From the NCBI GenBank assembly GCA_963169195.1, contig CAUJDN010000066.1, positions 62,001 to 126,000 on the forward strand: a DNA stretch of 64,000 nt, read 5' to 3'. The notes under the pieces are model-generated. The model ran no database searches. It saw nothing but the letters and a program-made list of their open reading frames with translations, and was not told the DNA's origin. The translations under genes and the position numbers were made by a program. Positions 27,060-35,445 of the stretch are shown one piece after another (position 1 is the stretch's first letter; each line of letters starts with the position of its first letter). Source of the stretch: Acidobacteriota bacterium (GTDB lineage: Bacteria; Acidobacteriota; Vicinamibacteria; Vicinamibacterales; UBA2999).

Positions 27060-28223
27060 CTACCGCAGCAAACCCTTGGCGATGGTGTCCAGCTGCATGT
27101 TGGACGTCCCCTCGTAGATCTGCCCGATCTTGGCGTCGCGGTACAGCTTCTCGACCGGATAGTCCTTCACGAAGCCGTAGCCGCCGTACAGGTTGATGGC
27201 CATCGATGTGACGTTCTCGGCCACTTCCGACGAGACGATCTTGCACATCGCGGCTTCCTGCAGGAAGGGGAGGCCCGCATCGCGGAGCCGTGCGGCGTTG
27301 TAGACGAGCAGCCGCGCGGTCTCGACGGCAATGGCCATGCGCGCCACCTGGTGCTGCACGGCCTGGAACTCGGCGAGGGCGCTGCCGAACTGCCTGCGCT
27401 CCTTGACGTACTTCACCGTGTGGTCGAGCGCGCCCTGGGCGAGGCCCACCATCTGCGCGCCGATGCCGATGCGGCCCTCGTTGAGCGTCTCGATGGCCAC
27501 CTTGTAGCCCTTGCCGACCTCGCCGAGGATGGCGGATTTCGGCACGACGCAGTCCTCGAACAGCAGCTCGCAGGTGCTGCTGGCGCGGATGCCGAGCTTG
27601 TCTTCCTTCCGGCCCACGGTGAAGCCCGGGGTGCCGCGATCGACCAGGAAGGCCGTGATGCCGCGGTAACCCGCCTCCGGGTTCACGGTCGCGAAGACGA
27701 TGAAGACGTCCGCCTCGTTGCCGTTGGTGATCCAGAGCTTGCGGCCCGTGAGGGCGTAGCCGTCGCCGCGCTCGGCCGCGCGCGTGGCCAGCGCGAAGGC
27801 ATCGCTCCCCGAGCCGGCCTCGGACAGGCAATAGGCGCCGACGACGGACGAGGCGAGCTTCGGCAGGTAGTGGTGCCTGGTCTGCTCGTTGCCCCAGCGG
27901 AGGATGGCGTTGATGACCAAGGTGTTCTGGACATCGACCAGCACCCCGACGGACGGGTCGACCTGGGAGAGCGCCTCGACGGCCAGGACGGCGTGGAAGA
28001 ACGAGGCGCCGGCGCCCGCGTGCGTCTCGGGGACTTCGATGCCCATGACACCCAGGTCGAACAGCTTGTCGATGAGCTCGCGGGGCATCCGGGCGTGCTC
28101 GTCCATCTCGCGCGACCGCGGCCGCACCTCCTTGTCCGCGAACTCGTACACACTGTCGCGGAACAGCGCCTCGTCTTCCGCCAGGCGCGTGAGCGCCGGC
28201 GGCCGGGTGAGCGTCTGACTCAT
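27060..28223 (-). CDS. acyl-CoA dehydrogenase (short/branched-chain type)
   Basis: 387-residue FAD enzyme of beta-oxidation or branched-chain amino-acid breakdown. Visible signatures: AYCLSEAGSGSDAFAL (flavin/substrate site), LWITNGNEADVFIVFA, DKLGIRASSTCELLFEDC, RRQFGSALAEFQAVQHQ and the terminal [32 protein letters not shown]. In the last segment the Glu of YEGTSN is the probable catalytic base. It resembles 2-methylbutyryl/isobutyryl-type dehydrogenases. The ATG at 28223 gives the normal N-terminus; a longer frame upstream has no support. Together with the B12 mutase nearby it suggests branched acyl-CoA metabolism. Confidence 0.93.
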   Translation of the reverse strand: MSQTLTRPPALTRLAEDEALFRDSVYEFADKEVRPRSREMDEHARMPRELIDKLFDLGVMGIEVPETHAGAGASFFHAVLAVEALSQVDPSVGVLVDVQNTLVINAILRWGNEQTRHHYLPKLASSVVGAYCLSEAGSGSDAFALATRAAERGDGYALTGRKLWITNGNEADVFIVFATVNPEAGYRGITAFLVDRGTPGFTVGRKEDKLGIRASSTCELLFEDCVVPKSAILGEVGKGYKVAIETLNEGRIGIGAQMVGLAQGALDHTVKYVKERRQFGSALAEFQAVQHQVARMAIAVETARLLVYNAARLRDAGLPFLQEAAMCKIVSSEVAENVTSMAINLYGGYGFVKDYPVEKLYRDAKIGQIYEGTSNMQLDTIAKGLLR

Positions 28224-28325
28224 GGCTGAATGCCTCGTAACCTGTACAGGAATAAGGACAACGACCGGACGGGACCGCCAGGAGAGCAATGGTATCATCG
28301 AAGCTCACACCGGAGGGACTGCACC

Positions 28326-30407
28326 ATGCGGCGCATGAAGGCCTTGCTGCCCGGACTCATGGTCACGCTCGCGCTGTCGACGAGCGCGCAGGAGCCGGCG
28401 CGGCCTCAGGAGCCCGCCCCGCCAGCGGGTGGTGCCGGCGCGCAGGGAGGCGTGCCGCCCGCGCCCCCCGATGCCTCCGGACAGCCCGTCTTCCGCACCG
28501 GCATCAACTTCGTCCGCGTGGACGTCATCGCCTCCGACCGGCAGGGCAACCCCGTGTTCGATCTCACGCAGGCCGACTTCGAGGTCTTCGAGGACAACAA
28601 GCCGCAGGCCGTGGAGACGTTCCGTCTCGTCAAGGTGGACACCTTCGCCCCCGACGACAGCGTGCGCACCATCCGCACGCGGGCGGATGAAGAGGCCGCG
28701 GCGGCCGACGAGAACGCGCGGATCGTCGTGTTCTTCCTGGACGACTATCACGTGCGCCGCGGGAGCGCCATGGGGGCGCGCAAGCCCGTGACGGAGTTCA
28801 TCCGGACGCAGCTGGCGCCGGCCGACCTCGTGGCCGTGATGTACCCGCTGACGCCGCTGGACGGTGTCGTCCTCACGCGCGACCACGAGAGCGTGGCGCG
28901 CGCCGTGGAGCGCTTCGAGGGTCGCAAGTTCGACTACGAGCCGCGCAACAGCATCGAGATGCAGTACTCGCACCGGCCGACGGAGGTGGTGGAACGGATC
29001 CGCCGCCAGGTCTCGCTGTCCGCGCTCAAGGGCCTGGCCATCAAGCTCGGCGCGCTGCGTGAGGGCCGCAAGGCCATGGTGCTGGTGAGCGAGGGCTACA
29101 CGGCGATGCTGCCGCCGCAGATGCGCGACGCCGTGGCGGGCTTCTCCGGGCTGGGCAACCCCAGTCGCGGCAACCCGCTCGCGGGCGAGAACAATCCCTA
29201 CGAGGATCGCGCGCGCGCGATGGCCGAGCTCGACATGCAGCAGGAGCTGCAGCTGGTCTTCGACGCGGCCAACCGGTCGAATACGGCCATCTACGCCGTG
29301 GACCCGCGGGGGCTCTCCGCGGGCGAGTTCGACCTGACCGACAACATCGGCGCCCGCCAGAGCCAGGACGCGCTGCGCTCGACCATCGCGAGCCTGCAGC
29401 TGCTCGCGGAGAACACCGACGGGCGTGCCATCGTGAACAGCAACGACCTGGCCCGCGGCCTGCAGCAGATCGTGCGCGACTCGAGCGCGTACTACCTGCT
29501 CGGGTACAACTCGACGAGCGTCGCCCCGGACGGGAAGTTTCATCCCATCCGCGTCCGGGTGAAGCGCCCGGGCGTGCAGGTGCGCGCCCGCAAGGGGTAC
29601 TGGGCGCTCTCTGCGGAAGAGGCGACGCGTGCCACGGCGCCGGCCCGGCCGGGCCCGCCGCCCGCCGTCAGCCGGGCCATCGCGACCATCGCGTCCGAGA
29701 GCGGCGGCCGGCGCTACGTGCGCACGTGGATTGGCACCGCGCCGGGCACCGAGGGCCGCACGAAGGTCACCTTCGTCTGGGAGCCCGTGCCCGCGCCCCC
29801 GGGCGTGAAGCGGGAAGAGCTGAAGCAGGTGTCGCTCGTCGCCGAGGCGCCGTCGGGCGAGGAGTTCTTCAACGGCCCGGTCGCGGGCGGGGCCGACGGG
29901 ACAGGCCCACGCGGCGCCGCGGTGAGCTTCGACGTCACGCCGGGGCGGCTCCGGCTGCGCGTGGCCGTCGAGGGCGAGAGCTCCGTGACGCTCGACAACG
30001 AGGACCGCGAGGTGACGGTCCCGGACCTGACGTCGGCCGACCTGCGGCTCGCCACGCCGCGCGTGTTCGTCGTCAGGAATGGCCGCGAGTACCAGGCCCT
30101 CAAGGCCGACGCGGCGCCCCTGCCGACGGCACTGAGGGAGTTCCGTCGCACCGACCGCATGCTGGTGCGCTTCAGCGCCTTCGGCAAGCCTGCCGGCCCG
30201 CTCGCCCTCGCGGCCCGCCTGCTGAACAAGCTGGGCCAGAAGATGACCGACCTGTCTGTCACGCCTCCGCCCGCCGAGCCGGAGGGCCGCCAGGTCGACC
30301 TGCCGCTCTCCAGCCTTCCGGCCGGGGAGTACCTGCTGGAGGTCTCGGCGTCAGCGGACGGGGAACAGGCGGCGACCGAGCTGGTCGCCTTCCGTGTGAC
30401 AGGGTAG
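28326..30407 (+). CDS. secreted VWFA-related protein of the acidobacterial type
   Basis: 693 residues with a signal peptide (KALLPGLMVTLALSTSAQ). A Pro/Gly/Gln-rich linker (25-60) precedes FRTGINFVRVDVIASDRQGNPVFDLTQADFEVFEDNKPQ, the hallmark start of this protein family. A von Willebrand A fold follows (about 135-380). The metal-site motif is altered: VVFFLDDYHV instead of DxSxS. STAYYLLGYNS-like SSAYYLLGYNSTS and HPIRVRVKRPGVQVRARKGYW end the core near 425. The C-terminal 250 residues are beta-rich. GGAGGG precedes the ATG, and TATCAT (28293-28298) is a plausible -10. Surface role unknown. Confidence 0.9.
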   Translation: MRRMKALLPGLMVTLALSTSAQEPARPQEPAPPAGGAGAQGGVPPAPPDASGQPVFRTGINFVRVDVIASDRQGNPVFDLTQADFEVFEDNKPQAVETFRLVKVDTFAPDDSVRTIRTRADEEAAAADENARIVVFFLDDYHVRRGSAMGARKPVTEFIRTQLAPADLVAVMYPLTPLDGVVLTRDHESVARAVERFEGRKFDYEPRNSIEMQYSHRPTEVVERIRRQVSLSALKGLAIKLGALREGRKAMVLVSEGYTAMLPPQMRDAVAGFSGLGNPSRGNPLAGENNPYEDRARAMAELDMQQELQLVFDAANRSNTAIYAVDPRGLSAGEFDLTDNIGARQSQDALRSTIASLQLLAENTDGRAIVNSNDLARGLQQIVRDSSAYYLLGYNSTSVAPDGKFHPIRVRVKRPGVQVRARKGYWALSAEEATRATAPARPGPPPAVSRAIATIASESGGRRYVRTWIGTAPGTEGRTKVTFVWEPVPAPPGVKREELKQVSLVAEAPSGEEFFNGPVAGGADGTGPRGAAVSFDVTPGRLRLRVAVEGESSVTLDNEDREVTVPDLTSADLRLATPRVFVVRNGREYQALKADAAPLPTALREFRRTDRMLVRFSAFGKPAGPLALAARLLNKLGQKMTDLSVTPPPAEPEGRQVDLPLSSLPAGEYLLEVSASADGEQAATELVAFRVTG

Positions 30408-30424
30408 CGGGTGGAAGCGCAGGG

Positions 30425-30470
30425 CTCGTTGACGATCGCTGGCCATGGGCAATCATCAATGGGCGGGCGC
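30425..30470. repeat. short GATTGG-type repeat remnant
   Basis: TTGACGATCGCTGGCCATGGGCAATCATCAATGGGC between the convergent VWFA and gdhA genes resembles the right half of the palindrome after cmk. Confidence 0.45.
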
Positions 30471-30474
30471 GGCG

Positions 30475-31725
30475 CTAGGCGTACATGCCGCGCATTCTGG
30501 TGACGGTCGCCACGCGATTGATGGCGACGATGTAGGCAGCCGTCCGCATGTCCACGTTGTAGCGCTGCGCGGTCTGCAGCACCGCGTCGAAGGCCTGCAC
30601 CATCTTGGCTTCGAGGCGTTCGTTCACCTCACGCTCGGTCCAGTAGTAGCCGTGGCGGTTCTGCACCCACTCGAAGTACGAGACGGTCACGCCGCCGCTG
30701 TTGGCCAGGATGTCCGGCGCCACGAAGATACCGCGGTCGTGGAGCATCCTGTTCGCCTGGGGCGTCGTGGGCCCGTTGGCGCCCTCGATGACCATCTTCG
30801 CCGTGATCCGTCCGGCATTCGCCTCGGTGATCTGGTTCTCGAGCGCGGCGGGGATGAGGATGTCCACGGGCAGGCCGAACAGATCGTCCGCGGCCAGCGG
30901 CTCGCCCCCGGCAAAGCCCGCGACCGTCTTGTGCTGGGCGACGTGCGCGAGCAGCGCCTTGGTGTCCAGGCCCTTCGCGTTGTAGACCCCGCCCTGCCAG
31001 TCGGTCACGCCGACAATGATGGCGCCCTGCTCGCTCAGCAGGTCGGCGGCGATGCCGCCCACGTTGCCGAAGCCCTGCACGGCAACGGTGGCCCCCGCCA
31101 GCGAGAAGCCGAGATGCTTCGCCGCTTCGCGCGCGGTGAACATCACGCCGCGGCCGGTGGCCTCGCGGCGGCCGAGCGAGCCGCCCATCTCGACGGGCTT
31201 GCCGGTGACGACGGCCGTCGAGGTGTGGCCGACGTGCATGGAGTAGGTGTCCGAGAACCACGCCATGATCTGCTCGTTCGTGTTCACGTCCGGTGCCGGC
31301 ACATCCTTCTCCGGCCCGATGGCGTCGATGATCTCGGCAGTGTAGCGGCGCGTCAGTGCCTCGAGTTCACGACGGGACATCCTCGTCGGGTCGCAGATCA
31401 CGCCGCCCTTGCCGCCGCCGAAGGGCACCTGGGCCACGGCGCACTTCCAGGTCATCCAGGCCGCGAGCGCCGTCACCTCGTCGAGGGTCACGCCGGGGTG
31501 ATACCGGATGCCGCCCTTCGCAGGGCCGAGGATGATGCTGTACTGCACGCGGTAGCCCGTGAAGACCTCGATCTCGCCGTTGTCCATCTCCACCGGACAC
31601 GACACGGCGATCTGACGCTTTGGATGCGTCAGCATCTTCCAGAGGCCCTTGTCCAGGTTCAAGATGCGCGCGGCTCCCTCGAACTCCTGGAGCATCGCGC
31701 CGAATACCGAGCCGTGTTCCGCCAT
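30475..31725 (-). CDS. gdhA: glutamate dehydrogenase
   Basis: 416 residues, the hexameric Glu/Leu/Phe/Val dehydrogenase type, linking 2-oxoglutarate and ammonia to glutamate. The catalytic lysine region is VPFGGGKGGVICDP; the substrate region is GPAKGGIRYHPGVT; PAPDVNTNEQIMAWF and the Rossmann motif VAVQGFGNVGG follow. The ATG at 31725 has AGGAG about 8 nt upstream and is preceded by a good promoter. Longer open frame to 32013 overlaps the mutase gene and is not used. Confidence 0.96.
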   Translation of the reverse strand: MAEHGSVFGAMLQEFEGAARILNLDKGLWKMLTHPKRQIAVSCPVEMDNGEIEVFTGYRVQYSIILGPAKGGIRYHPGVTLDEVTALAAWMTWKCAVAQVPFGGGKGGVICDPTRMSRRELEALTRRYTAEIIDAIGPEKDVPAPDVNTNEQIMAWFSDTYSMHVGHTSTAVVTGKPVEMGGSLGRREATGRGVMFTAREAAKHLGFSLAGATVAVQGFGNVGGIAADLLSEQGAIIVGVTDWQGGVYNAKGLDTKALLAHVAQHKTVAGFAGGEPLAADDLFGLPVDILIPAALENQITEANAGRITAKMVIEGANGPTTPQANRMLHDRGIFVAPDILANSGGVTVSYFEWVQNRHGYYWTEREVNERLEAKMVQAFDAVLQTAQRYNVDMRTAAYIVAINRVATVTRMRGMYA

Positions 31726-31758
31726 GAATGCGTCTCCTGTCGCATGAACAAACGAGCC

Positions 31759-31788
31759 ACCATAGCCCTGATTCTCGTCAAGTGTCAA
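31759..31788 (-). promoter_or_regulatory. promoter of gdhA
   Basis: On the minus strand, -35 TTGACA (31788-31783), 18-nt spacer, -10 TATGGT (31764-31759). Predicted start about 31752, giving a 27-nt leader with AGGAG. Confidence 0.6.
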
Positions 31789-31894
31789 TTGGGGGCTACT
31801 CGAAGGGCCGGGCGTGTCGGCTGCGTCGCCCTCGTGCGCCCAACTCACGAGCCGCGAGACACTTGCAGACACGGTCGCCTGCGCCGGCCGCCCG

Positions 31895-31900
31895 TATAAT
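31895..31900 (+). promoter_or_regulatory. -10 box of the mutase large-subunit gene
   Basis: Consensus TATAAT 9 nt before the ATG at 31910, with GGAGGG directly after the box. The expected start near 31907 leaves almost no leader. Confidence 0.6.
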
Positions 31901-31909
31901 GGAGGGCTT

Positions 31910-33547
31910 ATGAAAGGCGTCGTCCATCCAGCCGAGCCCGCGCGGGCTGGCGCGTCGGAACGCCCGGGGCCGTTCACCACGATCTCGGGCCGCCCCATCG
32001 AGCGCCTGTACACCGCCGCCGACGTGGCAGGGCTGGACTATGCGCGGGAGATCGGCCACCCGGGGGAGTTCCCCTACGTGCGCGGCATCCATCCCACGGG
32101 CTACCGGGGCAAGCTGTGGACGATGCGGCAGTTCGCCGGGTACGGGACGCCGGAAGAGACCAACCAGCGCTACAAGGACCTGGTTGCCGCCGGTGGCACG
32201 GGCCTGAGCGTCGCCTTCGACCTGCCGACGCTGATGGGCCGCGACCCCGACCATCCGCTCTCGCTCGGCGAGGTGGGGAAGTGCGGCGTGAGCATCGCGT
32301 CGCTCGCCGACATGGAACGGCTCTTCGACGGCATCGCCCTCGCGGACATCACGACGTCGATGACGATCAACTCACCGGCGCCGATGATCTTCGCGATGTA
32401 CCTGGTGGTGGCCGAGAGGCAGGGCGCGGACTGGCAGACGATCTCCGGGACGATCCAGAACGACATCCTGAAGGAGTTCATCGCGCAGAAGGAGTACATC
32501 TTCCCGCCGCGCCCCTCGATGCGGCTCATCACCGACATCTTCGGCTTCTGCGCGAAGGAAGTGCCCAGGTGGAACACCATCTCGGTGTCGGGCTACCACA
32601 TCCGGGAGGCCGGTTCCACGGCGCTCCAGGAACTGGCCTTCACCCTGCGCGACGGGCTCGAGTACGTGCAGTACGGTGTGGACGCCGGCCTCGACGTGGA
32701 CGACTTCGTCCCACGGATCTCGTTCTTCTTCAACTCGCACAGCGACTTCTTCGAGGAGATCGCGAAGTACCGCGCGGCCCGGAAGCTCTGGGCCGACGCG
32801 ATGCGGAACCGCTTCGGCGCCAGGAGCCCGCGGTCGTGGCAGCTCCGTTTCCACACGCAGACGGCGGGCGTGTCGCTCACGGCGCAGCAGCCGTACAACA
32901 ACGTGGTGCGCACGGCGTTGCAGGCCCTGGCGGCGGTGCTCGGCGGCACCAACTCGCTGCACACCAACTCGCTGGACGAGGCCCTGGCCCTGCCGACGAA
33001 GGAGACGGCCACCATCGCCCTCCGCACCCAGCAGATCCTCGCCCACGAGAGCGGCGTCGCCAACGTGGTGGATCCGCTGGGCGGGTCCTATTTCGTCGAG
33101 GCGCTCACGCGCGAGATGGAGGAGGGGGCGCTCAGGTACTGGGAGACCATCGACCGCATGGGCGGGATGGTCGAGGCCATCGAGATCGGCTACCCGCAGA
33201 AGGAGATTGCGGAAGCGTCCTACCAGTTCCAGCAGGCCGTCGAGCGGCGGGAGAAGACCATCGTCGGGGTGAACGACTTCGTGCAGGCCGACGAGAAGCC
33301 GATCGCGATCCTCTACATCGACGACACCACCGCCGAGCGGCAGCTGGCGCGGCTCGCCGAGCTGAAGCGGACGCGCGACAACGACCGCGTGCAGCGGGCC
33401 CTGGGCGGCCTGCGCCAGGCGGCGCGCGGCCGGGACAACACGATGCCCCCGCTGCTCGAGTGCGTCCGCGCCTACGCCACCGTGGGCGAGATGTGCGACG
33501 CGCTGCGGGAGGTGTGGGGAGAGTACGAGGAGACCCCGGTGATCTGA
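31910..33547 (+). CDS. icmA: B12-dependent acyl-CoA mutase large subunit, isobutyryl-CoA mutase type
   Basis: 545 residues, TIM-barrel subunit of the methylmalonyl-CoA mutase superfamily without its own B12 domain. Core motifs: [62 protein letters not shown] and [15 protein letters not shown]. The specificity pair is Phe75 (in MRQFAGYG) and Gln193 (in FIAQKEY). Methylmalonyl-CoA mutase has Tyr/Arg there with the same 118-residue spacing, and isobutyryl-CoA mutase has Phe/Gln. Size and split layout also match IcmA/IcmB. It would interconvert isobutyryl- and n-butyryl-CoA. Substrate is inferred from these residues. The small subunit is the next gene. Confidence 0.85.
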   Translation: MKGVVHPAEPARAGASERPGPFTTISGRPIERLYTAADVAGLDYAREIGHPGEFPYVRGIHPTGYRGKLWTMRQFAGYGTPEETNQRYKDLVAAGGTGLSVAFDLPTLMGRDPDHPLSLGEVGKCGVSIASLADMERLFDGIALADITTSMTINSPAPMIFAMYLVVAERQGADWQTISGTIQNDILKEFIAQKEYIFPPRPSMRLITDIFGFCAKEVPRWNTISVSGYHIREAGSTALQELAFTLRDGLEYVQYGVDAGLDVDDFVPRISFFFNSHSDFFEEIAKYRAARKLWADAMRNRFGARSPRSWQLRFHTQTAGVSLTAQQPYNNVVRTALQALAAVLGGTNSLHTNSLDEALALPTKETATIALRTQQILAHESGVANVVDPLGGSYFVEALTREMEEGALRYWETIDRMGGMVEAIEIGYPQKEIAEASYQFQQAVERREKTIVGVNDFVQADEKPIAILYIDDTTAERQLARLAELKRTRDNDRVQRALGGLRQAARGRDNTMPPLLECVRAYATVGEMCDALREVWGEYEETPVI

Positions 33548-33549
33548 GA

Positions 33550-33622
33550 TCGGCTCATCACACGAGATTGGTGACTGCCGATTGGGTGATGCCTGGGCGA
33601 TTGGGGATTGGGCGAGTGGGGC
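33550..33622 (+). repeat. GATTGGG repeat between the two mutase subunit genes
   Basis: Direct units GATTGGTGACTGCCGATTGGG, GGGCGATTGGGGATTGGGCG fill the 79-nt gap between large and small subunits. Same family as the elements at 22203, 26960 and 30425. Confidence 0.65.
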
Positions 33623-33626
33623 ATTC

Positions 33627-34028
33627 ATGAGCCGGAAGATCAGAGTCGTCATTGCGAAGCCGGGGCTCGACGGGCACGACCGCGGGGCGAAGGTGATTGC
33701 CCGGGCCCTTCGGGACGCGGGCATGGAGGTCATCTACACCGGCCTCCGCCAGACACCCGAGCAGATCGTGAGCGCGGCCCTGCAGGAGGACGCCGACGTC
33801 ATCGGGCTGTCCATCCTGTCGGGCGCCCACATGCACATCTGCCCGCGGGTCGTCGAATTGCTGAAGGAGAAGGGCCTGGATGACGTCCAGGTGGTCGTTG
33901 GAGGTATCATCCCCGACCAGGACGTGCCCAGGCTGAATGCCCTCGGCATCACCGGCATCTTCATTCCCGGCACGCCCATGCAGGCGATTGTGGACTTCAT
34001 CACCGGACACGCCCGGGCGCGGGTGTAG
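33627..34028 (+). CDS. icmB: B12-binding small subunit of the acyl-CoA mutase
   Basis: 133 residues, a stand-alone cobalamin-binding Rossmann-like domain. The base-off/His-on motif is [13 protein letters not shown] (DxHxxG), with LSILSGAH and [11 protein letters not shown] forming the nucleotide-loop pocket (SxL and GG motifs). Length equals that of the separate IcmB subunit (about 136). The ATG at 33627 is chosen because upstream codons are repeat sequence. It is followed 6 nt later by a response-regulator gene. Confidence 0.9.
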   Translation: MSRKIRVVIAKPGLDGHDRGAKVIARALRDAGMEVIYTGLRQTPEQIVSAALQEDADVIGLSILSGAHMHICPRVVELLKEKGLDDVQVVVGGIIPDQDVPRLNALGITGIFIPGTPMQAIVDFITGHARARV

Positions 34029-34034
34029 CGGCAC

Positions 34035-35390
34035 GTGTCGACCCCCCCGACGCTGCTGCTCGCCGACGACAGTGTCACCATCCAGCGCGTGGTCGCGCTG
34101 ACGTTCGCCGACCAGCCTGTACGCCTGGTGGTGGCCAAGGACGGCCAGGACGCCATCAACCGTATGACCTCCGATCGGCCCGACGTCGTGCTGGCCGACA
34201 CCAACATGCCATGCGTGGATGGCTACGAAGTCGCCAGGTGGATGCGGCAGCAGCCGCACCTGAGCGCGGTGCCCGTCCTGCTGCTGGCGGGCGCCACCGA
34301 CCCGGTGGACGAGCAGCGTCTGTACGACTCGGGGGCGAATGGCGTCCTCGAGAAACCATTTGAGCCTACCCACGTGATCAGTCGCGTCAAAGAGCTTCTC
34401 GGAATGAAAGCTGCCGCGCCGGCCGCCGCACCGGGACGACTGCTGACTCCCCTCGAGCCGAGGCCGGCCCCGCGGCCGCCCGGCACGGGTGCCGCGCCGG
34501 CCGCGACTCCCGACGTGCCCCTCGACGACCGACGGGCGGCACATGACACGCCACGTGAGACCCCTGACGCCGGCGGGGAGGCTGCCCCGCCACCGGGCAG
34601 CGTCGTCCGGGACGGCGTCTGGGCCCTCGAGTCCAGGCCCGCAGCGGGGCGCGCCTGGATGGCCGATGTGCCCGATGAGGGAGAGCCTGTCGGTGTTCCG
34701 GACCGGGACGCGGCCCGCGGCGGCCCGCGGGGCGCTGGCGGTCCCGAGCCCGGCACGGCCGAGGGGGCGATGGGCGAGGCGTTCGCGTCCCTTCTGGCGG
34801 CCGAGCAGGGTGAGACGGCGGCGATCGAGGTTCCGCCCGGCCTGGCCGCCCAGGCAGCGCCCCTGAGCGATGAACTGCTCGACGCGCTGGCCGGCAGGGT
34901 GGTCGAGCACCTGCAGCCGGCCGTGCTCCGCGACGAGTTGCAGCGGGCGCTGACGACGACGCTGCGCGACCGCGTCACCGAGACGGTGCGCGACAGCGTG
35001 GCGACCGAAACGCGCGCGGCCGTCGCCGAAGCCGTTCAGGCCGCCGTGGACGGCAGCCTGATTGGGACGGTCCGGGGCGCCTTGAACGAGGCGGTCACGT
35101 CCGCGGTTCCGCCCGCGGTGGCCTCGGCCGTCACCGGCACCGTCGGGGCGCGACTGGATGCGGCGGTCGAGGAGAGCGTCACCCGGGCGATGCCGGCCGC
35201 CGTCGAGAGAGCCGTGCAGGAGTTCGTGCAGTCACGGGTGACCGTGATCATTCGCGAGACCATCGAGCACGAGCTGCGGGCCTCGCTTGCGCCGCTGCTG
35301 CCCGGGGTCGTGCGCGACGTGGTGCACGAGACGTCCGAGCGGCTCGTGCGCGAGGAGATCGCGAAGATCCGCGCACGGCGGCCGGCCTAG
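34035..35390 (+). CDS. response regulator with long helical C-terminus
   Basis: 451 residues. Residues 1-125 are a receiver domain: Asp-Asp in LLLADDSVT, phospho-acceptor Asp in DVVLADTNMPCVDGYEV and Lys in GVLEKPFEPTHV. Residues 130-260 are Pro/Ala/Gly-rich and probably disordered. Residues about 275-451 form a long series of amphipathic helices with heptad-like repeats of VxxAV/VxET (RDRVTETVRDSVATETRAAVAEAVQAAV), ending in LVREEIAKIRARRPA. No DNA-binding output domain is present. It may act by protein contacts, as in motility or polarity regulators with receiver domains. The GTG start is at 34035. Confidence 0.8.
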   Translation: MSTPPTLLLADDSVTIQRVVALTFADQPVRLVVAKDGQDAINRMTSDRPDVVLADTNMPCVDGYEVARWMRQQPHLSAVPVLLLAGATDPVDEQRLYDSGANGVLEKPFEPTHVISRVKELLGMKAAAPAAAPGRLLTPLEPRPAPRPPGTGAAPAATPDVPLDDRRAAHDTPRETPDAGGEAAPPPGSVVRDGVWALESRPAAGRAWMADVPDEGEPVGVPDRDAARGGPRGAGGPEPGTAEGAMGEAFASLLAAEQGETAAIEVPPGLAAQAAPLSDELLDALAGRVVEHLQPAVLRDELQRALTTTLRDRVTETVRDSVATETRAAVAEAVQAAVDGSLIGTVRGALNEAVTSAVPPAVASAVTGTVGARLDAAVEESVTRAMPAAVERAVQEFVQSRVTVIIRETIEHELRASLAPLLPGVVRDVVHETSERLVREEIAKIRARRPA

Positions 35391-35445
35391 GTTCCCGCGG
35401 CGCCCCAGGGCGCGCGCCGGGGCACTCGGGATACCATTGCGGGAT

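Noticed and set aside
31910-33547. Standard methylmalonyl-CoA mutase assignment
   Set aside because: Specificity residues Phe75/Gln193 fit isobutyryl-CoA mutase instead.
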